64,000 nucleotides of DNA from Opitutus sp. (GTDB lineage Bacteria; Verrucomicrobiota; Verrucomicrobiia; Opitutales; Opitutaceae), in assembly GCA_024998815.1 (NCBI GenBank), contig JACEUQ010000002.1, positions 1,006,501-1,070,500 of the forward strand. Direction: 5' to 3'. Shown one piece after another: positions 54,614-63,901 of this stretch. The position numbers and the translations under genes are program-made. The notes below the pieces were generated by a model, which worked only from the letters and a program-made list of their open reading frames with translations, ran no database searches and was not told the DNA's origin. Numbering within the stretch: the stretch's first letter is position 1; every line of letters starts with the position of its first letter.

Positions 54614-55372
54614 ATGAGCTCCGTTACCGAAACAACCGACGAGTCCAGCCGCTACCTGAACGGTGAAGCCTGCAAGGATCGGAAAAGGCAGTCTCGCAAA
54701 GACGTAGGACCTAAATCGTTGATTTCCGATCAACACGTCGGCGGAGTCAGCGGGGGCGGCGGGGTGGGAAAGGTCGTTAGGTTAAGTGGTGAGACCTGCG
54801 GCGGTGGGGCGTCTTGCGATGCCTCAACCACCGGCACAAGCGCGGCAAAACCTCGTAAGGCCGGACGGGCCGTGGCAGGAGTCGGAGACCTCCATAGTAG
54901 TGATGATCTAGCGGACATTAAAACCGCCGGGGAGCGAAGGGAGGGCACTTGTTCCCACGCATCACAGAGCGGCAAAGGACCCGACGATGGCTGGGGTGAT
55001 GAACTCTGGATAAAAACGTCACCGAAGGTTCGGAAGCTGCAACGTGTGCTATATCGGAAAGCAAAAGCGGAGCCGCATTGGCGGTTCTATAGTTTGTATG
55101 GAGAGCTGTATCGGCAGGACATTCTGTCGGATGCGCTCGATCAGGTGATCGCCAATGACGGCGTGCCGGGAGTGGACGGGTTCGAGGTGGAAACGCTCGC
55201 AAAGAACGAAGCCTATCGGGCGGCATGGCTGCTTGCGCTGGCGGAGGAAATGCGAACGAAAACCTACCGACCCAGTCCGGTCCTGCGCGTCTATATATGG
55301 AAGGATCAGGCCAGGACCAAACGTCGTGCGCTGGGCATCCCTACGGTGAAAGACCGGGTGGTGCAAAGCGCG
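54614..55372 (+). pseudogene. Group II intron reverse transcriptase/maturase, N-terminal part
   Basis: About 253 codons. The first 120 residues are Gly/Ser-rich and likely intronic. RT domain start: LQRVLYRKAKAEPHWRFYSL, DALDQVIANDGVPGVDGFEV, KTYRPSPVLRVYIWKD. The frame ends at IPTVKDRVVQSA, where ISL3 interrupts, and continues at 56694 as AVIVLQPILEADF. Removal of the IS and one copy of AAAGCGCG restores the frame. Confidence 0.85.
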
Positions 55373-56685
55373 GGTTCTTCCCGTTTTGTTGTGGGTTCGG
55401 GCATAAAAGCAGCTAAAAAGTAAAGATGAGCATAAGCGCACATGAACATTACCGGCGGTTGCTGTTGCTGCCGGAACCGTGGGAAGTAACCAAAGTGGAG
55501 GAAGACATTCTCGGACTAAACGTGACGGTCTGGTTACGATGGCCAGACGGGGCCAAGGTGCCGTGCCCAGTGTGCGGTCAGTTGATGCCTATTTACGACC
55601 GAATGAAGGAGCGGAGTTGGCGTCACCGTGATGTGATGCAATATCGACTCGAACTGCGGTGCGCGGTGCCCCGCTGCGATTGCGAGGAGCATGGTGTTAA
55701 AACGATGCACGTGCCGTGGGCCGAACCAGGCTCGCGGTTCACCTCGCTTTTTGAAAGCTTTGCCGTGGCCGTGATCGCCTCTAGCCGATCGCTAAGCCAA
55801 GCCGCCGAGTTGCTGGGACTTCATTGGGATAGTGTACAACGTATAATCGATCAGGCTGTTGAGCGAGGCTTGGCGCGGCGAAACCTCGACGGCATCACCC
55901 GAGTTGGCTTAGACGAAAAGAGTTTTTTGCGCGGTCAAAGCTACGTTTCATTGATGACCGATCTCACCGGTCGGCGGGTACTGGACGTGGTTCCAGGCCG
56001 GGATACAGGGAGTGGGTTAAAGCTTTGGGCATCATTATCAAAGGAGCAAATTGACGGGATTGAAGCCGTCGCGATGGACATGGGTGCATCCTTCATCGCC
56101 GCCACCCACCAGGCCGCGCCCAACGCTGACATCGTTCACGACCGCTTTCATGTTTCAAAGCCTATGAACGAGGCGGTCGATCATACCCGCCGGGATGAGG
56201 CCGCTGAACTCGCTGCCAAAGGCGATGACATCTTAAAACGCACTCGCTTTCTTTGGCTGCATGGCATCGTTCCTGATGACCGCAAAGAGCACTTCGAGGC
56301 GCTGCTGGAGTCCAATCTTCGTACGGCCAAGGCATGGGCTTATAAAGAGCAGCTGGTCGAGTTTTGGGGACAACCCAACGCCGATGCGGGTAATACTTTC
56401 TTCCAGCTGTGGTATCGCTCGGTTATGAGTAGCCGCCTGCCCAGAGTCAAAAAAGTAGCAAAGTCACTAAAAGCCCATCTGGCCGGATTACTGACTTACT
56501 TTAAGCACCGTATTTCGAATGCACTCACCGAGGGTTTTAATTCAAAAATCCAAGCAATTAAAGCCGATGCTCGTGGCTTCCGTAAGTTCGAAAACTATCG
56601 CACCCGTATTCTTTTCTTTTGTGGTAAACTCGACCTCGAGCCTAATTTCCCCCCAGCCCTAACCCACAGTATTCCGTGAAGAACC
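55373..56685 (+). mobile_element. ISL3-family insertion sequence
   Basis: 1,313 bp with inverted ends GGTTCTTC...GTGGGTT (55373-55401 and inverse 56657-56685) and an 8-bp target duplication AAAGCGCG at 55365-55372 and 56686-56693. Eight-base duplications are typical of ISL3. One intact transposase gene. Confidence 0.93.
55426..56679 (+). CDS. ISL3-family transposase
   Basis: Protein of 417 aa. N-terminal zinc ribbon (PCPVCGQLMPIYD, LRCAVPRCDC), HTH region (SLSQAAELLGLHWDSVQRII), and DDE domain: GLDEKSFLRGQSYV first Asp, VAMDMGASFIAAT second Asp, SNALTEGFNSKIQAIK with the Glu. Complete; it stops inside the right inverted repeat. Confidence 0.95.
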   Translation: MSISAHEHYRRLLLLPEPWEVTKVEEDILGLNVTVWLRWPDGAKVPCPVCGQLMPIYDRMKERSWRHRDVMQYRLELRCAVPRCDCEEHGVKTMHVPWAEPGSRFTSLFESFAVAVIASSRSLSQAAELLGLHWDSVQRIIDQAVERGLARRNLDGITRVGLDEKSFLRGQSYVSLMTDLTGRRVLDVVPGRDTGSGLKLWASLSKEQIDGIEAVAMDMGASFIAATHQAAPNADIVHDRFHVSKPMNEAVDHTRRDEAAELAAKGDDILKRTRFLWLHGIVPDDRKEHFEALLESNLRTAKAWAYKEQLVEFWGQPNADAGNTFFQLWYRSVMSSRLPRVKKVAKSLKAHLAGLLTYFKHRISNALTEGFNSKIQAIKADARGFRKFENYRTRILFFCGKLDLEPNFPPALTHSIP

Positions 56686-56693
56686 AAAGCGCG

Positions 56694-57635
56694 GCGGTGA
56701 TCGTGTTGCAGCCAATCCTAGAGGCGGACTTCCATGACCATTCCTACGCCTACCGGCCGAAACGTCGGACCCATCAGGCGATGGATAAGGTCAAGGAAGC
56801 CATGCTGAGCGGAAAGGTGGAGGTGGTGGACGCGGATTTATCGAGCTACTTCGATATGATCCCGCACCGCGAACTCCTGCAATTGGTGGCCAAACGGGTG
56901 AGCGATGGGAGCGTGTTGCGTTTAATAAAAACGTGGCTGCGCGCACCCATCGTGGAAGAGGACCGGGACACGGGGTGCCGCAAGGTGAGCGCGAACCGGT
57001 GTGGCACGCCACAAGGCGGAGTTATATCGCCTCTGCTGGCGAACCTCTACCTCAACGACCTCGATCATGCGGTGAATGAGAAGTGCGAACAAAAGCCGAC
57101 GATGGTGCGTTACGCCGACGACCTCCTGATCCTGTGCAAACCGGGTCAAGGGGCGGGGCTGCAAACGCGACTGAAACGGTGGCTGGAGGCACGTAAGTTA
57201 AAGCTCAACGAAGAGAAAACCCGACTGGTGGATACACGAAAGGAAGGCTTTGAGTTCCTCGGTTTTTCCGTCGCATGGCGGCAAGGCATGAAGAGCAAAC
57301 GAAGGTATCCGCACGTGGAACCCAGTGCGAAAAGTCTGGCCAAGTTACGCGACAAAGTGCGGATGGAGCTAGATGTGCGAACGCGCAACCAACCGGCGGT
57401 GGCGGTGGTCCGCAAGGTCAACCAAATCACTCGCGGTTGGGCGACGGCGTTTCATTACGGCAACAGCACGCACGTGTTTAGTAACCAGCAGGCTTTTGTG
57501 CGCAACCGGTTGCGGCGGTGGCTGTGGCGAAAGTATAGCCGCACCCACGGACTCTTCGAGTTCTTCACCGACGACCGTTTGCATGGTCAATACAAACTAT
57601 GGCACTGGCCGCTTACGGCGGCTTGGAAGCAATGA
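56694..57635 (+). pseudogene. Group II intron reverse transcriptase/maturase, C-terminal part
   Basis: About 313 codons. RT motifs AYRPKRRTHQAMDKV, DADLSSYFDMIPH, GTPQGGVISPLLANLYL and the catalytic MVRYADDLLILC, then the maturase/X region (AKSLAKLRDKVRMELDV, GWATAFHYGNSTHVF) with LWHWPLTAAWKQ. No HNH endonuclease domain is seen. An open frame begins at 56676 inside the IS end, but the product would lack the RT fingers. Confidence 0.85.
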
Positions 57636-57674
57636 ACTCCGCTGAAACCAAACCGAAAGAATGGGGACTCGGTA

Positions 57675-57709
57675 AGCCGTGTGCGGGAAAACCGCTTGCA
57701 CGGTTTGAC
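57675..57709 (+). ncRNA. Group II intron domain V
   Basis: AGCCGTGTGCGGGAAAACC through CACGGTTTGA: a 34-35-nt hairpin with the catalytic AGC triad at its base, GAAA tetraloop and bulge, the most conserved part of group II introns. A GC-rich segment resembling domain VI follows up to about 57755. Confidence 0.9.
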
Positions 57710-57845
57710 GAGGGGGAGGGTCGCGCTGACGGGTTACCGACGCGCGGCTCTCTCTACTCTACTCAATCCGTGCAATCTGTGCAATCCGTGGTTAATTTCA
57801 ACTGCCGGATTTAGGTTAACGCCTAAAATCGAAACGTGAATGATA

Positions 57846-58510
57846 TTAGAACCGAATCACGCCGCTCTTTTTGATGGTGTCCAATGTATTGGCTGCGCGC
57901 CAATACTCCCAATCCGCCTCGATTCCGACATAGTCCATGCCGGTGGCGCGTAACATGGCTTCCATTCGCGTCAGCCGTTCGGTGTAACGCCATAAATGGG
58001 GCTTACCGGAAAAATTACTATTCGCGTCAAACACCCGCATGCAAGTGTAGGGTTTTGCTTTATATATAGCACCGCCTTCAAACGCCATTCGATGAGTAAT
58101 ACAATAGTCCACTTGCGGCCCTAATACGGGCAGCAGCTTGTCCATTTCTTTGCCTCCCGCTTCGTAATACGTGGTCGCGCGGAACACCGTGCTCGTACCG
58201 GTTATAATCGACCGGTAACGCAAAAACCCGCGGGCACACTGCTCAGGCGCATTACACCCTTCCACCTCCGCCGTGCCCATGCCGCCCGTCAACTTCCGGG
58301 TTTCCGCCTGATATATCCGACAAATCCCATAATATAGCGGCACGTCGCGACGGGTTTCCAGGGCGGCCACCGCATCACCAAAAAATCCTCGCTGATCACA
58401 AAATCATCACAGGCGCCGAGGCATAAATAGTCGCCGCTGGCGCGAAATAAGGAAGCGTTGTTGGCGGCCGCAATACCTTGGTTTTTCTCAAAAAAAGCGG
58501 TTTTATGCGC
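57846..58510 (-). pseudogene. Glycosyltransferase (family 2-like) remnant
   Basis: Two reading frames together give the middle and end of a GT-A glycosyltransferase: FEKNQGIAAANNASLFRASG and DYLCLGACDD (degenerate DxD site) upstream, then VAALETRRDVPLYYGICRIY, KEMDKLLPVLGPQVDYCITH and a C-terminal helix. The frame shifts by one base at a T6 run near 58377-58384, and the N-terminal part is missing, with a stop at 58511-58513 just before the neighbouring IS. Nonfunctional. Such enzymes build polysaccharides. Confidence 0.75.
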
Positions 58511-58523
58511 TCATCCCTAGCTG

Positions 58524-60433
58524 GAGCCTCCTCGAAAAGGTTTTTGGTTTTTTCTAGTAAAAACAACTTATGTGATTTAAGTTTACTGTAAAAGTGCCGT
58601 ATTATACTGCATGAAAACAGGAAACAAAATAAGTAGCGGCGTTAAATTATCAAGTAACGAATCGATCGTTTATCCCTCCGGCGACTTCTTTTCAACCCCG
58701 GCGCGCAGTGATTTTGGTGATTTCTTACTGCAATTACAGCGCTTTTGGCGGTCCCACCCCGAAATCGAAGTGGCCATGACCGCCGATCTCGACGCCCACG
58801 CCATGGCGGAAAAGCGCGAACGGCGGAAGGACCGGGAGTTCGAACTGGCGCAGACCGAGGCGTTGTTCGCCGTGCCGGCGTCAGGCACGGCGGAAAAAAC
58901 GCAAGCCGAGTTCCTCGCCGCAGGGCGTCCGCGCACCCCCGCTGTTGTGGTTTTTATCACGGCCATGGCCACCGGTTACTTGGGGTCGCAATACAGTGCC
59001 TGCCCCCGGATGGTGCTGCTTGAATCGGCATCGTTGCGCACCTTGCTCGATGATTTGGGGTACACGCTGCCTGCACCTAATACCGTTGGCCCCCTGATAA
59101 ATCGCCTGAGTGAGAGTACTCTCGCCCTGATCCACCGGGCCCAATTGGCCGATATTTTGGCCGAAGGGCTCGATTCGTTTACCGATATCACCCTGGACAG
59201 CACGGCGATCAAGGCATCCAGTTGCTGGCCAACAGACTCCGGTATCATTTACCGCCTCTTTGAGCGAGCCTACCGCATGGGCGGCAAGCTCGACCAGGTC
59301 GGGCTTAACTCGCTGCAGGATGGCTTCAAAGACCACTGGCTGGAGGAGTTGCGAAAGAGCGCCCGCGCCATCGCCCTGCTGGGTGGTGGTCCCCGCCGAG
59401 CCCAAAAACTCCGGCTGCTCTACGACCAGTTTTACCAAATCGCCTGCAAGTTGGGCGGCAAGTTGCTCACCCAAGTAGAAGCCGCAGAGGCCGAAGCAAA
59501 TGTTAAACTGGCCAAGCTGCGGCCCTCCAAGCGCCGGATCGCGGAAGACCTACTGGACTGCATCCACGGGGACGTGGTCGCGGTGATTACGACGATCCAG
59601 CAAAGCATTGCGCGGGTGCATGATGGGGTGAAGACCAAGTCGAGGGAAAGGGTCCTCAGCCTGGCCGATCGCAGTGCTGCTTTTATTGAAAAAGGCGGGC
59701 GGGAACCGGTGATTGGCTACAAGCCGCAATTGGCCCGCAGCCGCGGCGGTTTTGTCACCGCGCTGATTCTCGACGCGGGCAACGCGGCTGATTGCAAGCA
59801 ACTGGTGCCCCTGCTGATCCAGAATATCGCCAACACGGGCCTGGTGCCGGCGAGCGCGAACGTCGACGACGGCTACTCCAGCGCCGAAGGGCTGGCGCAG
59901 GCATACGAGCTGAAGGTGGCCAAGGTGAGCATCTCCGGCGCCAAGGGGCGCGCCTTGCTCGGCGAGGAACTGTGGAACCACCAGGATTATATCACGCTTC
60001 GCGCCGAGCGCAGCGCGATCGAGTCGCTGATGTTTACGCTCAAGTTCAACCACGGGTTCGGCCGGCCGGGTCGTCGCGGGTTGGCGGCGGTGCGCAGCGA
60101 ACTGACCCTGAAGATCCTCGCGCACAACTTTGACCGGATGATTTTGGTGCGCGCGAGGAAGTCTCAGGAAAAGCCGCTGCCCTTGGCGGCCTGAGTCGCT
60201 TCGCTCGTCGCGGCTAACCCAAATCGGTTCAATTAGTTCGGTGCAAAAGCCCCGGAGCGAACCGCCGTGGACTTCGCCGTTGGAAAAGCGACCTTGGTGA
60301 TGGGGCCGGGGCTGTTTTTAGGCCGCCGCCCCTTCGTGAACACGTAAACCGAGTTCGTTCAGGGCTGTTTGCGCCCCCAGTGGCCGGCCGGGGCGGGAAT
60401 ACGCCCGTTGCGAAAGGCTTTTCGAGGAGGCTC
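58524..60433 (+). mobile_element. Insertion sequence with 16-bp perfect inverted ends
   Basis: Ends GAGCCTCCTCGAAAAG at 58524-58539 and inverse at 60418-60433. It carries one 527-aa transposase. No convincing target duplication could be fixed. The ends start GAGCCT like those of the outer IS at 15229-22466, and both transposases end in PLAA, so they are probably related. Between the transposase stop and right end a GC-rich hairpin (AGCCCCGG...CCGGGGCT) lies near 60250-60315. Confidence 0.85.
58611..60194 (+). CDS. DDE transposase
   Basis: Protein of 527 aa. FTDITLDSTAIKASSCWPTDSG gives the first Asp with a W/PTD-S motif, ANVDDGYSSAEGLAQ the second, and RSAIESLMFTLKFNHGFGRPG the Glu with the R/K helix. 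The middle contains a long helical insertion. C-terminus KPLPLAA. Resembles ISNCY-type elements. Intact. Confidence 0.9.
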   Translation: MKTGNKISSGVKLSSNESIVYPSGDFFSTPARSDFGDFLLQLQRFWRSHPEIEVAMTADLDAHAMAEKRERRKDREFELAQTEALFAVPASGTAEKTQAEFLAAGRPRTPAVVVFITAMATGYLGSQYSACPRMVLLESASLRTLLDDLGYTLPAPNTVGPLINRLSESTLALIHRAQLADILAEGLDSFTDITLDSTAIKASSCWPTDSGIIYRLFERAYRMGGKLDQVGLNSLQDGFKDHWLEELRKSARAIALLGGGPRRAQKLRLLYDQFYQIACKLGGKLLTQVEAAEAEANVKLAKLRPSKRRIAEDLLDCIHGDVVAVITTIQQSIARVHDGVKTKSRERVLSLADRSAAFIEKGGREPVIGYKPQLARSRGGFVTALILDAGNAADCKQLVPLLIQNIANTGLVPASANVDDGYSSAEGLAQAYELKVAKVSISGAKGRALLGEELWNHQDYITLRAERSAIESLMFTLKFNHGFGRPGRRGLAAVRSELTLKILAHNFDRMILVRARKSQEKPLPLAA

Positions 60434-60506
60434 TAGCCCGGCGCCAAGCCCCGCCGCCCACTTCCCCCTTGCCCGGCCTTGCGCGCGGCGAACACACTGC
60501 GCGCCG

Positions 60507-62201
60507 ATGTCCCAGTCGTTTGCCCGTATCGTCTTTGCGGTCACTGCGGTTTTCTTCGCCGCCTTCTTCGTCTGGCCCCTGTGCCAAATCCTCAAGGGCG
60601 GCTTCATCGATGCCGACGGCCACCTCACGCTTGCCTACATCGGCGCGCTGCTCTCCGACCCGGTCTACCTGCGCGGCTTGGGCAACTCCTTCCTGCTCGC
60701 CTGCGCCTCCACCACCCTGACCTTCCTCATCGCCCTGCCGCTCGCGTTTTTGAGCGACCGCTTCCGCTTCCCGCTTAAAAACCTGCTCGGATCGGTCGTG
60801 CTCCTACCGATGATCCTGCCGCCCTTCGTGGGCGCGATCGGCATCAAACAGATTTTTGGGCAGTACGGCGCGCTCAACGCCCTGATCCTCGAACTCGGCC
60901 TGCGCCCCGCCGGCTGGACCTACGACTGGTTTGCGGCCAGCCCGTTTTGGGGCATCGCGGTGGTCAACGCCCTGTCGCTCTACCCCATCATTTACCTCAA
61001 CGCCACCGCCGCCCTCGCCAACATCGACCCGGCCATGGAAGAGGCCGCGCAAAACCTCGGCTGCACCGGCTGGCGGCGTTTTTTCAAGATCACCCTTCCG
61101 CTGATCCAATCCGGCCTGTTCGCCGGCGGCACCATCGTGTTCATCTGGGCGTTCACCGAACTGGGAGTGCCGCTGATTTTTGACTACCCGAGGGTGATCG
61201 CCGTGCAGATTTTTTACGGCCTCAAAGACCTCGGCGGCAGTCCCGCGCCCTACGCCCTGGTCACGGTGATGCTGGTGAGCACCACCGTCATCTACATTGT
61301 GGGCAAAGGCCTTTTTGGCCGCCAACAGCACGCGATGATGGCCAAGGCCACCAGTTCGGGTGGCCCGCGAGAGCTGCCCCGCCTGGCCGCCTGGGGCTGC
61401 ACGGCGGCGTTTGCCGGAGTGACGTTTTTGGCGGTGCTGCCGCACCTGGGCGTGGTGCTGGTGGCCTTCGCCAGCGACTGGTACGCGAGCGTGTTTCCGC
61501 AGCACCTCACGTTGGCCAACTTCGAGCTCGCCCTCGGCCACCCGCTCACCGTTCCCGCCATCGCCAACTCCCTCAAATTCGCCAGCCTGTCCACGCTCGT
61601 CGACCTGGTTTTGGGCATCGCGATCGCCTACGTGGTGGTGCGCTCGAAATTGGCCGGCCGCCAAGTGCTCGACGCCCTCGCTATGCTCCCGCTGGCCGTG
61701 CCCGGGCTGGTGCTCGCCTTCGGTTACCTCGCGATGAGCCAGGAGGGCAAATTTTTCGCCTTCCTCAACCCAATCGCCGACCCGACAATTTTGCTCATCA
61801 TCGCCTACTCGGTGCGCCGGTTGCCCTACGTGGTGCGCTCGGCCGCCGCCGGATTTCAGCAGACCAGTGAAACCCTCGAAGAAGCCGCGCAAAACCTCGG
61901 CTGCCCCCCGCTCAAGGCGGTTTTCCGCATCACCCTGCCACTTATCACCGCCAACCTGATCGCCGGCGGACTGCTGGCCTTCGCCTTCGCCATGCTGGAA
62001 GTGAGCGACTCGCTGATCCTGGCGCAAAAGCAGGCGTTTTACCCGATCACCAAAGCCATTTTAGAGCTGTTTCAGCTACTCGGAGACGGCAAGTTCATGG
62101 CCAGCGCCCTCGGCATGTGGGCGATGGTTTTTCTCGGAGTGACGATCGTCGGCCTGAGTGTGATTCTGGGCAAAAAACTAGGCGCGATCTTCCGCGTGTA
62201 A
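60507..62201 (+). CDS. ABC transporter permease, two fused inner-membrane domains (iron/thiamine-type)
   Basis: Protein of 564 aa with about 12 membrane helices in two similar halves. Each half has the EAA loop that docks the ATPase: EEAAQNLGCTGWRRFFKITL and EEAAQNLGCPPLKAVFRITL. This two-in-one layout is typical of FbpB/ThiP-like permeases for ferric iron, 2-aminoethylphosphonate or thiamine. The ATPase and binding-protein genes are not seen in this window. Start at MSQSFARIVF; the longer frame runs through the IS end. Confidence 0.88.
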   Translation: MSQSFARIVFAVTAVFFAAFFVWPLCQILKGGFIDADGHLTLAYIGALLSDPVYLRGLGNSFLLACASTTLTFLIALPLAFLSDRFRFPLKNLLGSVVLLPMILPPFVGAIGIKQIFGQYGALNALILELGLRPAGWTYDWFAASPFWGIAVVNALSLYPIIYLNATAALANIDPAMEEAAQNLGCTGWRRFFKITLPLIQSGLFAGGTIVFIWAFTELGVPLIFDYPRVIAVQIFYGLKDLGGSPAPYALVTVMLVSTTVIYIVGKGLFGRQQHAMMAKATSSGGPRELPRLAAWGCTAAFAGVTFLAVLPHLGVVLVAFASDWYASVFPQHLTLANFELALGHPLTVPAIANSLKFASLSTLVDLVLGIAIAYVVVRSKLAGRQVLDALAMLPLAVPGLVLAFGYLAMSQEGKFFAFLNPIADPTILLIIAYSVRRLPYVVRSAAAGFQQTSETLEEAAQNLGCPPLKAVFRITLPLITANLIAGGLLAFAFAMLEVSDSLILAQKQAFYPITKAILELFQLLGDGKFMASALGMWAMVFLGVTIVGLSVILGKKLGAIFRV

Positions 62202-62314
62202 CAGCGCGGTGCGCGGCGAAGCCGGTGGTCATTAACCACACCGTCGCCCACGCCGTTTCGGGCGCAACCATCCGGCAAAACAAACGTTTAAAGTTTCAAA
62301 GAAAACCAATGCCG

Positions 62315-62400
62315 TTTGGCCGCAAAAGAACGTAAGGAACGCAAAAACCAGATCAATTCCGGCTCCTCTTTGCGCTCCTTGCGTTCTTTTGCGGCTAAAA
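62315..62400. repeat. Dispersed palindrome family C, second copy
   Basis: GGCCGCAAAAGAACG arm and inverted CGTTCTTTTGCGGCTAA arm in the 327-bp gap between the permease and the protease gene. Nothing coding is seen in this gap. Confidence 0.8.
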
Positions 62401-62450
62401 ATCCGATTCCGGTATGGCTATGATTTTCCCGTTACTGCCCTAGGCGATCA

Positions 62451-62493
62451 CCCCGTTCATCTAGGGTTGATTCCCGATACGGCCTGAACGGGG
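62451..62493. promoter_or_regulatory. 9-bp inverted repeat upstream of protease gene
   Basis: CCCCGTTCA (62451-62459) and TGAACGGGG (62485-62493), loop 25 bp, ending 35 bp before the ATG. Could be an operator or 5'-leader hairpin; no other evidence. Confidence 0.35.
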
Positions 62494-62528
62494 TTGAAAA
62501 CATCCCGCTTTCGCTCATCACAAGCCCC

Positions 62529-63764
62529 ATGACGAAGCCCCTTACCCCCGCCCCTTGTCACCTTACCCGTTCCGTTGTTTTCCCCCTCCTCGCCGGACTT
62601 GCCTTAACCCCAGCCGCGTTCGGCCAAATTCACCCCATCGCCGAGACTGCGACCCAACTCGCCACCCCGGCATCCCAGTCCACCGGTATTGTGGTTTCCA
62701 AGATCGGCACCGGTTACTACCGGGGCAGCGGTGCGGTCGCCCGCCATGGGCAACTCATCTACTCGTGCGGCCACATGATCGCCTCCAACGGCGTGTGGGC
62801 CTCGGAGCTGTATTTCCTGCGCGCATGGAATTCGAGTTCGATCCCCGCGCTCTCGCAGATGAAAGCGGTGCGCGGCTACAAAAAGTACGCCGACTACCAA
62901 GGCCCGACCGGTAACCTCGCGTTTAGCCAGGACTTCATCGTCGGTTACGACGCCACCAACACTTTCGGTACCCCGCTGCCCACCTACGTCGACGGTGCGT
63001 CCAAGCTGCTCACCGCCGGCACCTCCAAACTCATCGTCGGCTACCCCGCCAAGATCGATTTCACCGGGGCGGCCGGCGGCGCCTTCCAGTATTACACCGG
63101 CCCCTTCACAGCGGCCATGTTTAGTGTTTACCCGACGTACCTGAACATTTCAGGAGTTTCCACCGGTGGCGGCAACAGCGGCGGCCCGGTGTTTGTCGCC
63201 GACAACGGCACGCAAAAAATCGCCGGTGTGCTCACCTCCGGCGCCACCAACGCCGCCGGCGTTTACGCGCTCACCGCCACGGCCGAAACCATGGCCCAGT
63301 CCGCCCTGAGCGCCATCGGCGTCACCGGTACCGCCCCAGCCACGCCGTCAACCCCCTCGACCCCATCCGCACCCGCGCCCGCCCCCAAGGGACCCGTGAG
63401 CGTCACCCTGAGTTACAACGGCAAGTACGCGATTCCCGATGGTAACACGGCCTATTCACTGCTGAACCTGCCGGTAACCACCCTGTCCGGCACCGTTAAA
63501 ACTGTGACGCTCAGCCTGAACATCACCGCCAAGGTCGCCGGCGACCTCGACGTCTTCCTACGCTCCCCCAACGGCCGCGTCGCGATCATCCGCCAAAACA
63601 GTACCGCGAACAAAACCTCCAACGTGGTGCTGACCAACGCCAACCTCACGACCACCTTCGCCGGTTCCGCCTGTGTCGGCACCTGGGGCCTGTTCATGCG
63701 CGACGTGGTCAAGGGCAACCCGTCCACCTTCAACTCCACCGCGCTCACGATCACCAAGCTCTAA
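62529..63764 (+). CDS. Secreted trypsin-like serine protease with C-terminal P-domain
   Basis: Protein of 411 aa. Signal peptide (residues 14-32, VVFPLLAGLALTPAAFG). Catalytic triad: H82 in YSCGHMI, D135 in FSQDFIVGY, S217 in GGGNSGGPVF. A Pro/Ser/Thr linker (about 275-292) leads to a jellyroll P-domain of about 110 aa (VSVTLSYNGKYAIPDGN, GDLDVFLRSPNGRVAIIRQN, CVGTWGLFMRDVVKGN). P-domains often stabilise or target proteases. Extracellular or periplasmic. Family A palindrome follows 24 bp after the stop. Confidence 0.88.
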   Translation: MTKPLTPAPCHLTRSVVFPLLAGLALTPAAFGQIHPIAETATQLATPASQSTGIVVSKIGTGYYRGSGAVARHGQLIYSCGHMIASNGVWASELYFLRAWNSSSIPALSQMKAVRGYKKYADYQGPTGNLAFSQDFIVGYDATNTFGTPLPTYVDGASKLLTAGTSKLIVGYPAKIDFTGAAGGAFQYYTGPFTAAMFSVYPTYLNISGVSTGGGNSGGPVFVADNGTQKIAGVLTSGATNAAGVYALTATAETMAQSALSAIGVTGTAPATPSTPSTPSAPAPAPKGPVSVTLSYNGKYAIPDGNTAYSLLNLPVTTLSGTVKTVTLSLNITAKVAGDLDVFLRSPNGRVAIIRQNSTANKTSNVVLTNANLTTTFAGSACVGTWGLFMRDVVKGNPSTFNSTALTITKL

Positions 63765-63787
63765 GCAGGCTACGTCCAATTCGAAAA

Positions 63788-63850
63788 AAGTAGCGCAGGC
63801 TTCCAGCCTGCTTTTATCCACCCGAGCAGACTGGAAGTCTGCGCTACTTT
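63788..63850. repeat. Dispersed palindrome family A
   Basis: AAGTAGCGCAGGCTTCCAG-type left arm and inverted right arm ending GTCTGCGCTACTT, immediately after the protease gene and 52 bp before the next ATG. Confidence 0.85.
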
Positions 63851-63901
63851 TCAACCCGGTTAAGTTCGCCCCCAGCGTTCGCCTCACGCTGAATCATATT
63901 C

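Larger units (their letters stand above)
54449..57762 (+). mobile_element. Group II intron with reverse transcriptase, split by ISL3
   Basis: Starts with GTGTGCGACC or GTGCGACC at 54449/54451, the usual group II intron 5' end. A reverse transcriptase/maturase is encoded in domain IV and a clear domain V lies at 57675-57709. The 3' end is near 57760 and is not fixed to the base. It sits in a family E repeat. The ORF is interrupted by ISL3 at 55373-56685, so the intron probably cannot make its own maturase. Confidence 0.82.
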
